Origin: Butyrivibrio hungatei NK4A153
GTDB taxonomy: Bacteria > Bacillota > Clostridia > Lachnospirales > Lachnospiraceae
Length of the DNA: 64,000 bases
Direction of reading: 5' to 3'
Assembly (NCBI RefSeq): GCF_000424465.1
Contig: NZ_AUJY01000007.1
Location: 1 to 64,000 of the forward strand
Part shown: piece by piece, positions 16,013 through 25,234 of the stretch
Layout: every line of letters begins with the position of its first letter
Numbering within the stretch: the first letter of the stretch is position 1
Program-made: the position numbers and the translations under genes
Notes under the pieces: model-generated
What the model was told of the DNA's origin: nothing
Seen by the model: only the letters and a program-made list of their open reading frames with translations
Database searches by the model: none

Positions 16013-17002
16013 TTATTTTGCTACAGCCATATGCGCATCAACATATGCCTTAATATCGTCCCTGTCCTCTTCACAATAAATTAAATCATAAGCATCATCA
16101 AATGAAAGATTCTTATTGATCATTATCTTAATAATTGTATTTCCAGTATTTTCTATAACTGTTCTTTCTCTAATTCCTTCGCCTAAATTACACATAGTAT
16201 TCGCCTCCTCACTCATTGACTTCGTCATTGGGATGTCAAAATCATTTTCAAGAATGCTCTTCTTTTCCTCCGGCTTTGTTTCTGAAGATAGCAAAACATC
16301 CAACAATCTCAGTATCGGCTTATCATTAGCTTCTTCAGCAGATCCAAGCCTAAGCATCAAAACCGTCATAAGATCATAATTGCTTTCTTTTTCAGGAACA
16401 TTACCAATAATCTGTTCTTCGGTCACACTATACTTTGTGATGGTATTTTTATTTGCTTCATCTACATCCATCTGAATCCAGATAGAGTATACCTTGCGTA
16501 TCTTTTCATAATGCTTCTTCGTGAACACTGTATTCTTCTGTGCACTTATCATTCTGCTAACATAATACAGTGCCCTCTTTATAAGCGGGTACGGTGTTTT
16601 GTCCGATTTCTGAGCCTCTACGTTAATAAAAAGCTGAACAGGCTCTTTCGAATCCGGAACCACAGCCGAAAACTTGATATCGTAGAAAACTTTTCCTTCC
16701 TTTATCGAGTTATCTTCTGTGTTCTTTCCCTCTATTCTTTTATCGGACATATCCTCAAGATACTGAATTTCATCTTTATCAAGTTCATCCTGATCAACTG
16801 CTACCTTTGATACCTGTGGTTCACATTCAATACAGTCCTTTGCTATCTGCGCAACAGAAAACTGTTTGAACTCCGATACACACTCTTTCATTATCCATGC
16901 AAGGACAAGTCTATTTGATAAAAGCTTCTTAACGCAAGTATCGTACTGTGCCTCCTGATCTGCTGTATCAATGCTGTTTGCAATTCCTGTCTGTTCAGCC
17001 AT
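16013..17002 (-). CDS. PD-(D/E)XK nuclease-family transposase (Rpn/PF12784 type)
   Basis: A 329-residue protein. The nuclease core is near residues 105-135: DIKFSAV..., then LFINVEAQ, which supplies the (D/E)xK-like pair, followed by YPLIKRALYYVSRMI. The C-terminal third has a helix-rich region with IRERTVIENTGNTIIKIM, as in PDDEXK-family transposases common in Lachnospiraceae. Such genes are usually stand-alone mobile genes without obvious ends. It has its own terminator. Its start overlaps the stop of a short open remnant upstream (TAATG). Confidence 0.8.
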   Translation of the reverse strand: MAEQTGIANSIDTADQEAQYDTCVKKLLSNRLVLAWIMKECVSEFKQFSVAQIAKDCIECEPQVSKVAVDQDELDKDEIQYLEDMSDKRIEGKNTEDNSIKEGKVFYDIKFSAVVPDSKEPVQLFINVEAQKSDKTPYPLIKRALYYVSRMISAQKNTVFTKKHYEKIRKVYSIWIQMDVDEANKNTITKYSVTEEQIIGNVPEKESNYDLMTVLMLRLGSAEEANDKPILRLLDVLLSSETKPEEKKSILENDFDIPMTKSMSEEANTMCNLGEGIRERTVIENTGNTIIKIMINKNLSFDDAYDLIYCEEDRDDIKAYVDAHMAVAK

Positions 17003-17160
17003 TATAATTCCTTCCAGTTACATATCTTCTCACCATCATAATACGTCAAAATGATATGATTTTCAATCAACTCTCGGTTATCTAAAACAGATGTCCTGAA
17101 GTCGCTATTTTCTGCCTCAAGACAAAAAGCACAGTCATCTCTCCAGATAACTTGCTTCCT
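17002..17160 (-). pseudogene. Short open remnant upstream of the PD-(D/E)XK gene
   Basis: About 53 codons open on the minus strand, ending in TAA that overlaps the nuclease ATG. The reading includes CAFCLEAENSDFRTS and ILTYYDGEKICNW, which looks like real protein, but there is no usable start codon. It is probably the 3' end of a lost gene. Confidence 0.3.
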
Positions 17161-17188
17161 CTGTACTTACTATGAAGCGTTACGTATG

Positions 17189-18928
17189 TTATGCCATCTT
17201 CCACTTCTCAGACTGCATCTGAACCGAGATCATATGCTTGTATATTCCGTCGATTTCTCTAAGTTTCGAAGGACTGCCTGATTCTGCAACCGTTCCATCT
17301 TTTAGGACAACTATCTTATCCGCTCCGTCTACAGTTCTCATACGATGTGCGATTATAAGAACCGTCTTGTCCTTTATGAGGTCACTGATTGCTTCCTGAA
17401 TGAGCGATTCGTTGTCTACGTCTAGAGAGGCAGTTGCTTCATCCATGAGGATAATCGGTGAATCCTTAAGGAATGCTCTTGCTATAGAAATTCTCTGACG
17501 TTCGCCGCCCGAAAGCTCCGATCCGTTCTCACCTATAAGCGTGTTATAGCCATCGGGAAGTTTCTCTATGAATTCATCGCAGTGAGCAAGCTTAGCTGCT
17601 GCCATAACTTCTTCATCCGTAGCCTCTTTTCTACCGATCCTGATATTCTCAAGTACTGTATTATTGAAAAGAGTAACATTCTGGAAGACGATTGAATACA
17701 TCGACAAAAGCTTCTCGGGATCGATCTTCGAAATATCCATTCCGCCAACCGTAATCCGGCCTGCGTCGATATCCCAGAATCTTGAAGCAAGTCTTGAAAC
17801 CGTAGTCTTACCGCCTCCCGAAGGTCCGATGAGCGCTGTAACCTCGCCCTGCTTAGCCACAAAGCTCACATCTTTAAGAACAGTCTCCCCGTCCTCGTAG
17901 GAGAACTTTACATTCTTAAACTCAATATCATATCCGCTATTAGTAAGCTCCTCCGTTCCGGTCTGCTCATAATGTGAAAAGATTTCATCCATTCGCTCGC
18001 ACTGGGTATCTGTTGCAATAAGTGCCGAGAAATTCTGAAGTGCGATCTGAAGAGGTTCATACATCCTTGATACTACAAGTAAGTACATGAAGAATGTAAC
18101 AACATCAATCTCATTTTTGATAAGAAGTGCAGATCCTGTTACCGCAACCGTACCTATTCCCAATTTAAGAATCATCTGCGCGCTGCAGACAAATGCTGCA
18201 TTTAAGAACTCCGAGAAAATATTGTGAGACTCAACATCTTTTATCTTCTGCGTAAGTCCAACCATATATGAGTCCTGCGCATTGTATGCCTTAAGATCAC
18301 GCACAGTCTCAAGTGCCTCCTGAATCCCGTCAAGACATGCAACCTTGTATCTGCTTCCTCTTCTGTTTACAGCATGCATAACACTTCTTGATGTAAAGAC
18401 TATGATGAAAGCTACGGGAAGCACCCATACTGCCGCAACAGCCATTCTCGCATCAAAGAAGAAAAGGCTGACAACCACGATTGTAGTTGAAATAAATGCT
18501 CCCACAAGTTCCGGCAGCCAGTGCGACGAAGCAGTCTCGATCATAGCACAGTCGGCCATGATTGTATTTGTAAGATCGGCAAGATCTTTTTTACCAAAAA
18601 AAGAAAGAGGGATCTTTCTAAGCTTTTCCGCAAGCGAACGCCTTCTTACACCACTCTCTACGTAGGTTGAAAAGAAAGTTGCATTATACTGCAGATACTC
18701 CGTAAAAGCGATAAGAAAAAGGCAAATAAGACCGCCTACCACAAACAGTATTACATGTTCCTTGGGAATACTGCCTGAAAGCAGATCTCCTGCCATTGTA
18801 AAAAGAATACCAACAGGCATCATCTGTGCAAGATTTGCTAAAGTGCACGCTCCGAAAGCTTTCACCATATCTTTGGTACCCTGCTCCGAAAGCGCATATT
18901 TGTGTTGCATTTTTTCCATTATACTCAT
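17189..18928 (-). CDS. ABC transporter, fused membrane and ATPase domains (YbtP/Q-like half 2)
   Basis: A 579-residue half-transporter: six-helix type IV (exporter-fold) membrane domain in residues 1-320, then an ATPase with Walker A GPSGGGKTT, signature LSGGERQRISIARA, Walker B IILMDEATASLD and H-loop IAHR. It overlaps its partner upstream by 4 bp and should form a heterodimer with it. Pairs of this kind next to thiazoline-siderophore genes include YbtP/YbtQ, which import ferric yersiniabactin despite the exporter fold. Import or export cannot be decided from sequence. It is the last gene of the first ECF operon. Confidence 0.9.
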   Translation of the reverse strand: MSIMEKMQHKYALSEQGTKDMVKAFGACTLANLAQMMPVGILFTMAGDLLSGSIPKEHVILFVVGGLICLFLIAFTEYLQYNATFFSTYVESGVRRRSLAEKLRKIPLSFFGKKDLADLTNTIMADCAMIETASSHWLPELVGAFISTTIVVVSLFFFDARMAVAAVWVLPVAFIIVFTSRSVMHAVNRRGSRYKVACLDGIQEALETVRDLKAYNAQDSYMVGLTQKIKDVESHNIFSEFLNAAFVCSAQMILKLGIGTVAVTGSALLIKNEIDVVTFFMYLLVVSRMYEPLQIALQNFSALIATDTQCERMDEIFSHYEQTGTEELTNSGYDIEFKNVKFSYEDGETVLKDVSFVAKQGEVTALIGPSGGGKTTVSRLASRFWDIDAGRITVGGMDISKIDPEKLLSMYSIVFQNVTLFNNTVLENIRIGRKEATDEEVMAAAKLAHCDEFIEKLPDGYNTLIGENGSELSGGERQRISIARAFLKDSPIILMDEATASLDVDNESLIQEAISDLIKDKTVLIIAHRMRTVDGADKIVVLKDGTVAESGSPSKLREIDGIYKHMISVQMQSEKWKMA

Positions 18929-20700
18929 GCGCCCTTACCTACCTTCCAATTAACAGATTTCTGATATTCATTCCACATATGGCTGTAGATACCGTTCTTT
19001 TTAAGAAGCTCATCATGTTTACCTGATTCTGCCACTTTTCCGCCTGACAAAACGCATATCTTATCGGCATCAACAACTGTAGATAAGCGATGTGCGATCA
19101 TTATTACGGTCTTGTCTTTTGACAGATTTGCAAACGCCTGCTGAACCATGATCTCATTGTCAGGGTCTGCAAAAGCTGTCGCTTCATCGAGAATCAGAAT
19201 CGGCGCATTCTTAAGGAACGCTCTTGCAATAGAGATTCTCTGTGCCTCTCCTCCGGATACGTAAGTGCCCTTACTTCCGATCATCGTGTGTATGCCATCG
19301 GGAAGCTTTTCTATAATATCCCAGCACATTGCATCTTTAAGAGCCTTAATAACTTCCTCATCCGTAGCGTCAGGTCTTCCCATTCTGACATTGTCTAAGA
19401 TTGACATCTTAAGAAGCTTACTGTCCTGAAAAACGTATGAAACCTGCTTCATAAGCTCGTTGGTCGCAATATCTTTTACATCGACGCCACCAATCTTAAT
19501 ACTGCCCTCTTTAACATCCCAGAACCTTGCGATAAGTGAAGCGAGCGTGGTCTTACCGCCTCCCGAAGGTCCGACAAACGCAACATGCTCACCGGGCTTA
19601 ATATCAAGTGTGATGCCGTCTATCGCATTCATCTTGTTTTCGTCATAAGTAAATTTGATATTGTCTATGCTGATTCCGCTATCTTTAGGGATCTTAGGAT
19701 CTTCTGCCTCTCTAAGCGGTTCAACTTCCAAAAGAGAATACATCCTCTCAAGAGCATCTTTTACTATCATCTGACTCTCTCCCGCGTATGCCACTTTCAT
19801 AAGTGTAACCGTGAGAATTGGCGTGATTATGATGTAGAAAAGAATGTTATACAAAAACGGATCCGTTACCGTATTTCTTGCAAAAATAAAACTGCATGCC
19901 ACAAGCGCCGCGAATATCGCATTTGCCGCCGTTGTAAAGCCTATCATAGGCATCCTCATGCCGACAGTATAGGTAATAGTCCACTTTTCATATTTATCAA
20001 TCGCATCTTTGAATCTTTTAAAAGAAAATACAGACTGACCGAAAGTCTTTACAACAGGAATACCTCTTACATATTCAACCGCCTCGGCAGACATCTCATC
20101 GAGGGCATTCTGATACTCCTTCATATCTTCCTGCATCTTCTCTCCCATCATACTGCCCATCATGAGAAAGGCCAGAACAGCGGGAATAAGACAGATAAGA
20201 CCTATCTTCCAGTCAAAGATAAGAAGCATTGCAATAAGTCCTATGGGAGTTGCATAGCTTACCGCCTTGTCGGGAAGGCTGTGTGCCAGGAATGTCTCCG
20301 TAGCAGCACTTGAATCGGCAACTATCTTTCTTATCTTTCCGCTTCCCTGTGATTCGATATATCCCATTGGAAGCTTCATTACATGCTCCATCATCCTTGT
20401 TCTCATATTTGCCTGAACTCTGAATGCGGCAATATGTGAACACATAAGAGCTGCGATATATATCACCATCGCAAGAAGGCTCATCCCGACAGCGCTCCAT
20501 CCGTAAGAAACAATATGTGTCGCCTTTCCGAAATCATCGCGAACTTCCACAACCTCTTTAATAATGCACCATATGTAATAAAATGGAACCAGTGCTACAA
20601 TCGCACTTATCGCAGCCAGAATCCATGAACTTACAGTAAAATACTTGTGATTCCCCGCATACTCAAACAGCTGCGAAATAACGCTCTTTTTCTTTTCCAT
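18925..20700 (-). CDS. ABC transporter, fused membrane and ATPase domains (YbtP/Q-like half 1)
   Basis: A 591-residue half-transporter with N-terminal type IV membrane domain (about 1-320) and C-terminal ATPase: Walker A GPSGGGKTT, signature YVSGGEAQRISIARA, Walker B ILILDEATAFADP and H-loop IAHR. DEATAFADP differs from the partner's DEATASLD; this form is also present in the second ABC pair (53824-55590), so each pair has one half of each type. It overlaps the ECF ATPase gene upstream by 38 bp. Confidence 0.9.
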   Translation of the reverse strand: MEKKKSVISQLFEYAGNHKYFTVSSWILAAISAIVALVPFYYIWCIIKEVVEVRDDFGKATHIVSYGWSAVGMSLLAMVIYIAALMCSHIAAFRVQANMRTRMMEHVMKLPMGYIESQGSGKIRKIVADSSAATETFLAHSLPDKAVSYATPIGLIAMLLIFDWKIGLICLIPAVLAFLMMGSMMGEKMQEDMKEYQNALDEMSAEAVEYVRGIPVVKTFGQSVFSFKRFKDAIDKYEKWTITYTVGMRMPMIGFTTAANAIFAALVACSFIFARNTVTDPFLYNILFYIIITPILTVTLMKVAYAGESQMIVKDALERMYSLLEVEPLREAEDPKIPKDSGISIDNIKFTYDENKMNAIDGITLDIKPGEHVAFVGPSGGGKTTLASLIARFWDVKEGSIKIGGVDVKDIATNELMKQVSYVFQDSKLLKMSILDNVRMGRPDATDEEVIKALKDAMCWDIIEKLPDGIHTMIGSKGTYVSGGEAQRISIARAFLKNAPILILDEATAFADPDNEIMVQQAFANLSKDKTVIMIAHRLSTVVDADKICVLSGGKVAESGKHDELLKKNGIYSHMWNEYQKSVNWKVGKGA

Positions 20701-22123
20701 CTTTGCTATTTCCTCCGCTTATTTTAATATCAGCAACATGACCTTTTTCCAGTCTAAGAACAACTGTTGCGCATCTTCGTATAAGATCCGGATCATGTGT
20801 AACTACAAAAACAGTTTTGTTTCCTCTAAGCGACCTTATAAGTTCAGCTACTTTCTCCATATTGTAAAAATCAAGCCCGCTTGTCGGTTCATCAAATAAT
20901 ATTATTTCCTTTTCCGAAAGAACTGCACTTGCCACTGCAACTCTCTGCTTCTGCCCTCCCGAAAGACTCATAGGATGCCTGTCTGCAAATTCTTTAAGCC
21001 CAAGCTTTTCCAGAACTTCCAGCGCTATCTCTTCATTTTCATCGTCCATGCCAAGTGTCACTTCATCCATAACACTTTCACAGAAAAGCTGATGATTTAC
21101 ATCCTGCATAACCATATACGCGTTCTTAAGAAGCTTTCCGGATTTGTATTTTTTTCCATCGATCTCAATATATCCTTTGAAACTCTTCATAAGACCACAG
21201 ACGCATTTAGAAAAAGTGGATTTTCCCGCCCCGTTATGTCCGACTATGGCAATCACTTCGCCGCGTGGAATTTCCTGCCTTTTTATATCAAGTGCATCGA
21301 AACCTCTGTAGCTGTATGAAAAATTTTCAAGAATCATATTTCCTGCATCTAAAGGACTTTCTTTTACGGGAGTCATTTCAAGATTCTCATTAACAGATCT
21401 AAGCCCATGACTTCTTAGTTCCGATTCACTTAAGTTTTTGAACTCATCCATCGTCATGTCAAAGACTATTTTGCCATTCTTTAAACATATGACTCTGTCG
21501 CATATGTCTTTTAGCCAATATAGTCTATGCTCGGCAACCACTATTGTCCTTCCCTCTTTTTTCCAACAATCCAATGTGTCTTTAAGATCATCGATTGCTT
21601 CAAGACTGAGATTCGATGACGGTTCGTCAAGAACGCATACTTCAGGATTAAGTGTATCGACAGAAGCACATGCTATTTTCTGCTTCTCTCCACCCGACAT
21701 ATCAAAAATACTTCTGTTCATCAGAGGTCTGATATTCATGGAAGATACCGTCTTATCAATTCTTGCAAGTATCTCTTTCTCGGATATCCCCATATTCTCA
21801 GGTCCAAATGCCAGCTCACTTGTGCTATCAACGCAAAAGAACTGACTTCTGGGATTCTGAAAAACAGATCCGACAATCTTTGCCGTTTCATAAAGCTCAG
21901 CCTGAATGGTATCCGTTTCATTCACGTAAACATGTCCATTCATCCGCCCTTCATAAAAATGCGGTATAAGACCGTTTATCATCCTGACAAGCGTTGTCTT
22001 TCCGCATCCTGATTCTCCGCATAGAAGGACCGCTTCGCCCTTTTTTATTTCCAAAGTGATATTTTCTACAGATGCATCATCAGAATCCGGATAATTAAAA
22101 CTTACATTTTCAAACTTTATCAT
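20663..22123 (-). CDS. ECF transporter ATPase, EcfA1-EcfA2 fusion
   Basis: Two ABC ATPase domains in one chain. Domain 1 has Walker A GESGCGKTT, signature MSGGEKQK and Walker B CVLDEPSSNL. Domain 2 has GHNGAGKST, LSGGQKQRVAVA and IILFDEPTSGLD. I place the start at 22123 (MIKFENV) with an ATGA overlap of the ecfT stop; the GTG at 22165 would add 14 residues of poor sequence. Together with EcfT and the S component it forms an energy-coupling-factor importer. The substrate depends on the S component. Confidence 0.88.
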   Translation of the reverse strand: MIKFENVSFNYPDSDDASVENITLEIKKGEAVLLCGESGCGKTTLVRMINGLIPHFYEGRMNGHVYVNETDTIQAELYETAKIVGSVFQNPRSQFFCVDSTSELAFGPENMGISEKEILARIDKTVSSMNIRPLMNRSIFDMSGGEKQKIACASVDTLNPEVCVLDEPSSNLSLEAIDDLKDTLDCWKKEGRTIVVAEHRLYWLKDICDRVICLKNGKIVFDMTMDEFKNLSESELRSHGLRSVNENLEMTPVKESPLDAGNMILENFSYSYRGFDALDIKRQEIPRGEVIAIVGHNGAGKSTFSKCVCGLMKSFKGYIEIDGKKYKSGKLLKNAYMVMQDVNHQLFCESVMDEVTLGMDDENEEIALEVLEKLGLKEFADRHPMSLSGGQKQRVAVASAVLSEKEIILFDEPTSGLDFYNMEKVAELIRSLRGNKTVFVVTHDPDLIRRCATVVLRLEKGHVADIKISGGNSKDGKEKERYFAAV

Positions 22124-22854
22124 TTCACCACATCCACAATCAGTAATATCCACGGAATCAAACACAATGCCATTGCAACATAATCCTGCATTCGAAAACC
22201 TATCTTACAGATGTTTGTCCTTTTTACATTTCCGCCAAGCCCTCTTGTAAGCGCAGCTGCTGACAATTCTTCACCTATATTGACGCAACATGTCATAAGA
22301 GGCACCATTCTGTATTCAATGATCTTCGATGCATGCTTGCCGGTAAGGCTTATTCCGCGCATTTTCATAGCACATCCTATAGACTCAGCTTCATCTATTA
22401 CCGTTGGAAAAAAGCGAAACATAACAGACATAGGTATAATAAAGTTGTCACTTACGTGCATTCTTTTCATTGCGGCATTAAACTCGCTGACCGTTGTTGA
22501 TTCCATAAGATAACGTCCCATCATTATGCACGGAAGAAATCTTCCCAGAATTCCGCATGAACCAAGAAGAATGTAATATAGAAATCCGCTCATGCCGTGG
22601 GTATTTGCAAATCCTAAAAGAAATGTCGTAACCCAGAACAAAAATATCCCTATGACAGCCGTCTTAAATCTCTTTGCCGTAATAAGAAGCAGGAAAGGCA
22701 TCATACACAAAACCGGCACGAGTGCTTCCACTCTTTTCCCGCCTGCACCGCCAAGCGCAAAGGTTGTTATCGTGATAAGGATAAGAAGCTTTGTCCTAGG
22801 ATCCATAACAAGGCCTCGATTTAGTTTTTTACGATTGTATAATTCACTTTCCAT
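22120..22854 (-). CDS. ECF transporter transmembrane component EcfT (CbiQ family)
   Basis: A 244-residue membrane protein with the CbiQ/EcfT plan: DPRTKLLILI near the N-terminus, several helices, and the coupling motif region SIGCAMKMRGIS and ALTRGLGG, which contact the two ATPase domains. It overlaps the S component by 1 nt and the ATPase by 4 nt, so the three are translationally coupled. Confidence 0.88.
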   Translation of the reverse strand: MESELYNRKKLNRGLVMDPRTKLLILITITTFALGGAGGKRVEALVPVLCMMPFLLLITAKRFKTAVIGIFLFWVTTFLLGFANTHGMSGFLYYILLGSCGILGRFLPCIMMGRYLMESTTVSEFNAAMKRMHVSDNFIIPMSVMFRFFPTVIDEAESIGCAMKMRGISLTGKHASKIIEYRMVPLMTCCVNIGEELSAAALTRGLGGNVKRTNICKIGFRMQDYVAMALCLIPWILLIVDVVK

Positions 22855-23456
22855 TAAACAATACCGGCTTTCTCAAAATGCTTCTTCATAAAGCTCATTC
22901 CAAGAAGTGCTCCGAGAACACCGAAAACAAATGCACACCCCAAGATTATAGGTGCTGTCCAAGGCTGAAAAATAGTCTTGAGCACATTAACATAATCACT
23001 TCCGTAAGATGTTCTTGACGCAAAGTAACCGTCGATATCAAGATACAAAGGAAGAAAACATCCAAAGATCGTAATATTCATGATTCCATGGCTTAACATC
23101 GTCATCTTCTTGCTTGCGTAATTTCCACCCTTAGCAATAAGATCCGCAACAACACCGCAAATTATTCCAAAAATAAAAGGCCAATAGCCCATTCCGGTTA
23201 TCCACAAAAATGCTCCGATCAAAACAGTAATGATAGTTATCATTCCAAACTTCTTTACCTTGGTATAAAAAAGCATCATTGTTATTCCGCCGATAAGAGG
23301 ACACAACACCGCGAGCGACGGCATAAGAACAGGTATAAAACCAAGCATTGAGATTGCCGTCATGATCACGCAATAAATAGCGGCATATATTCCGATATTT
23401 ATCAGATCCTTTCCCCCAAGCTTTCCGTTTGACTTCTTTGTGATTACTCCATCCAT
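22854..23456 (-). CDS. ECF S component, MptD/Trep_Strep-like family
   Basis: A 200-residue protein with six predicted helices. The pattern GKLGGKDLINIGIYAAIYCVI ... PVLMPSLAVLCPLIGGI ... GMGYWPFIFGIICGVVADLI recalls the Trep_Strep/MptD putative S components found in ECF operons of Firmicutes and spirochaetes. It is the first gene of the operon and follows two operators. The substrate is unknown; the regulon suggests an iron-related compound, possibly a metallophore, haem or a precursor. Confidence 0.75.
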   Translation of the reverse strand: MDGVITKKSNGKLGGKDLINIGIYAAIYCVIMTAISMLGFIPVLMPSLAVLCPLIGGITMMLFYTKVKKFGMITIITVLIGAFLWITGMGYWPFIFGIICGVVADLIAKGGNYASKKMTMLSHGIMNITIFGCFLPLYLDIDGYFASRTSYGSDYVNVLKTIFQPWTAPIILGCAFVFGVLGALLGMSFMKKHFEKAGIV

Positions 23457-23489
23457 ACTACTTGTACTCCTTTTGATATAATTGTTTTG

Positions 23490-23505
23490 GTTAGTTTTAG
23501 CTAAC
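23490..23505. promoter_or_regulatory. GTTAG-N6-CTAAC operator, first ECF/ABC operon (proximal)
   Basis: GTTAGTTTTAGCTAAC, 34 bp before the S-component start. Confidence 0.75.
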
Positions 23506-23564
23506 TAATAATTAAACTTACCTCGAGTGTCACTTCGACATTCTGATATATAATATCACCATTT

Positions 23565-23580
23565 GTTAGTTTTTGCTAAC
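23565..23580. promoter_or_regulatory. GTTAG-N6-CTAAC operator, first ECF/ABC operon (distal)
   Basis: GTTAGTTTTTGCTAAC. On the minus strand TTAGCA within it can act as a -35 for TATTAT 18 bp downstream, so it would overlap the promoter. It lies 75 bp from the proximal site, about seven helical turns. Confidence 0.7.
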
Positions 23581-23590
23581 TTTTGAACAA

Positions 23591-23630
23591 AAAATTTTGG
23601 AGCAACACTTAATTAGATGTTGCTCCAAAA
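23591..23630 (-). terminator. Terminator of the toxin-antitoxin operon
   Basis: A perfect 13-bp stem (23595-23607 with 23618-23630), followed on the minus strand by a T-rich run. It lies 38 nt past the toxin stop and insulates the ECF promoter. Confidence 0.8.
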
Positions 23631-23667
23631 TCTCAAAATAATCCCTTTTATAGTCTTACCCGTAGCT

Positions 23668-23961
23668 TTATTTATTCCAATACTTCTTTACTTCTCTGTA
23701 AAAATTTTCATGTGTTCCGGCAAGAATAACAACTACAAGTTCGTCATTAACATACTCTACAGTATATGCCACGCGATATTCCGTCCTGTTATATCTGAAA
23801 CCATATGACAAAATTCCTTCAAGATCACCATGTTTTTCCTCTCCTACTGTAGGATCGGCTTTAATCTCATCAAATGCTTCCTTGAATAATTCCTTTAAAT
23901 TCTTGTCTTTCAATTTCTTTATATACTTACCGGTAGCAGGAGAAATAATAATATTTGCCAA
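23668..23961 (-). CDS. RelE/ParE-superfamily toxin
   Basis: A 97-residue protein of the RelE/ParE fold: KYIKKLKDKNLKELFKEAFDEI, then the beta-sheet segment FRYNRTEYRVAYTVE and ELVVVILAGTHENFYREVKKY. It follows its likely antitoxin by 4 nt, the usual type II arrangement. Whether it cleaves mRNA at the ribosome (RelE) or poisons gyrase (ParE) cannot be told from sequence. Confidence 0.82.
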   Translation of the reverse strand: MANIIISPATGKYIKKLKDKNLKELFKEAFDEIKADPTVGEEKHGDLEGILSYGFRYNRTEYRVAYTVEYVNDELVVVILAGTHENFYREVKKYWNK

Positions 23962-23965
23962 TTAC

Positions 23966-24319
23966 TTACTCCTCCTCACCAAATACATCATCATATGACA
24001 TCGATTCCATTTCACCTTTAGCCATCTTATGAGCTTCATTTAGCATTTCCTTTATGGCAGGTCTGACTTTCGATTGTCTTGACTTAAATTCTTTTAAGAG
24101 ATCCTTTCCCGAATACCCTTCATTTATTAATTCTTCAAGTATTTCTTCCGCAAATTCCCCGTTAGACTCCAAACGAGCAGGACGAATAACAAGTTCATTG
24201 TCTCTTATAATGCATTCTGCCTTGTCATCAAAACCAAGCTTTTCAAAAAATGCTCCCGGTATTGTTAATTGACGTTTGGAAGATATACTGATTATTTTCC
24301 TGTTCAATCCAGCAATCAT
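23966..24319 (-). CDS. AbrB/SpoVT-type antitoxin
   Basis: A 117-residue protein with an N-terminal swapped-hairpin DNA-binding domain: ISSKRQLTIPGAFFEKLG ... CIIRDNELVIRPAR. The long acidic C-terminal helix region should wrap the toxin. It lies 4 nt upstream of the RelE/ParE gene. A 35-bp piece of this gene is found again at 24516-24550. Confidence 0.8.
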   Translation of the reverse strand: MIAGLNRKIISISSKRQLTIPGAFFEKLGFDDKAECIIRDNELVIRPARLESNGEFAEEILEELINEGYSGKDLLKEFKSRQSKVRPAIKEMLNEAHKMAKGEMESMSYDDVFGEEE

Positions 24320-24469
24320 CGGCTTTCCTCCTATATATAAACCAATTTCACATTTTCTTTGTTTCTTGGTTTCATTGTAATCAAATTTCTTTATTTTTTC
24401 AACTTCAGTATAGTATCTTTATACTTTTTTCATTTTCCCGCTTCACAAAATCAAAGGCCTATGCTATAT

Positions 24470-24506
24470 AAAAAAAGCCATTTAGCGTTTAAACTAAATG
24501 ACTTTT
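24470..24506 (-). terminator. Terminator of the second ECF operon
   Basis: A 13-bp stem (24473-24485 with 24494-24506; one pair is G-U in minus-strand RNA) with T7 after it on the minus strand. It ends transcripts coming from the gene that stops at 24586. Confidence 0.75.
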
Positions 24507-24515
24507 CTTATATTG

Positions 24516-24550
24516 ATTCTTCAAGTATTTCTTCTGCAAATTCCCCGTTA
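24516..24550 (-). pseudogene. 35-bp remnant copy of the antitoxin gene
   Basis: Matches 24130-24164 inside the antitoxin gene with one mismatch in 35 and in the same orientation. The neighbouring bases do not match, so it is a leftover of a former second copy or of a local recombination. Confidence 0.6.
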
Positions 24551-24585
24551 TTGTTCCTTACTGTACCATCGCCTTTCCTCTTTGA

Positions 24586-25209
24586 TTATAACAAAGTCTG
24601 CATGATAGCCACAGCGTAATACACAATAAAAATGAAATTAGTATACCCTCCGCATATGACCATATGAAGTCCCTTGGGGAGTTTCCTTGATAATGGCTTT
24701 AAAAGAAAAAGAACTCCGGGAGATATCAGTGCCATCCACTGCGGGAACACTGTCTTTCCTAAAGCTATCAGAACTATCAAAATCAGAAGTCCCAAGCCTT
24801 CACCTGCATACAATATAAGTGCAAGCTTCTGAAAATACTTCATGGCTATATCTAAACCGTCTCGATGCTCATCTGCTCCAAGAAGTCCAAGATAAGCACA
24901 GTGACTGTGATATGCACCTCCTGCAATAATACCGAAACAACTTAGCAAAAATGCCGCAAACGCAGCATTATGAAATGCCTCATCCGTAATCAGTACAATG
25001 TGATAAAAGCCTATACAATAAAGAAACGCCGCTACAGGCCCTATCAAGCCGCCAAGCATAACACGCTTTGGAGGAAGCTCTTTCATAATATCAATAATAG
25101 GATTTATTGTTCCGTCTTGCACATAATCATCCTTATCAAAGTATAAGGTCATGTCTCCGCAGAACATAAGAAGCGCTCCTATAAGGCCTACTGTAATTAC
25201 TGTTGTCAT
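24586..25209 (-). CDS. Integral membrane protein (DUF6796-like)
   Basis: A 207-residue protein with about six membrane helices: LIGALLMFCGDMTLYF, VMLGGLIGPVAAFLYCIGFYHI, AAFLLSCFGIIAGGAYHSHCAYLGLLG and others. The pattern matches membrane proteins annotated as DUF6796 in clostridia, from memory. A histidine-rich AYHSHC in a helix is notable. It follows the ECF ATPase by 25 bp and ends the operon, so it may serve the same transporter, but no function is established. Confidence 0.6.
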   Translation of the reverse strand: MTTVITVGLIGALLMFCGDMTLYFDKDDYVQDGTINPIIDIMKELPPKRVMLGGLIGPVAAFLYCIGFYHIVLITDEAFHNAAFAAFLLSCFGIIAGGAYHSHCAYLGLLGADEHRDGLDIAMKYFQKLALILYAGEGLGLLILIVLIALGKTVFPQWMALISPGVLFLLKPLSRKLPKGLHMVICGGYTNFIFIVYYAVAIMQTLL

Positions 25210-25234
25210 ACCTGCTCCTTTTTATATTTATATT

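Noticed and set aside
16013..17002. Reading the PD-(D/E)XK protein as a defence-system nuclease
   Set aside because: The sequence course fits the stand-alone PDDEXK transposase family common in Lachnospiraceae, and no partner defence gene is adjacent.
19585..20313. Plus-strand ORF of 242 codons opposite the ABC gene
   Set aside because: It is antisense to a well-supported ABC transporter and shows no family pattern.
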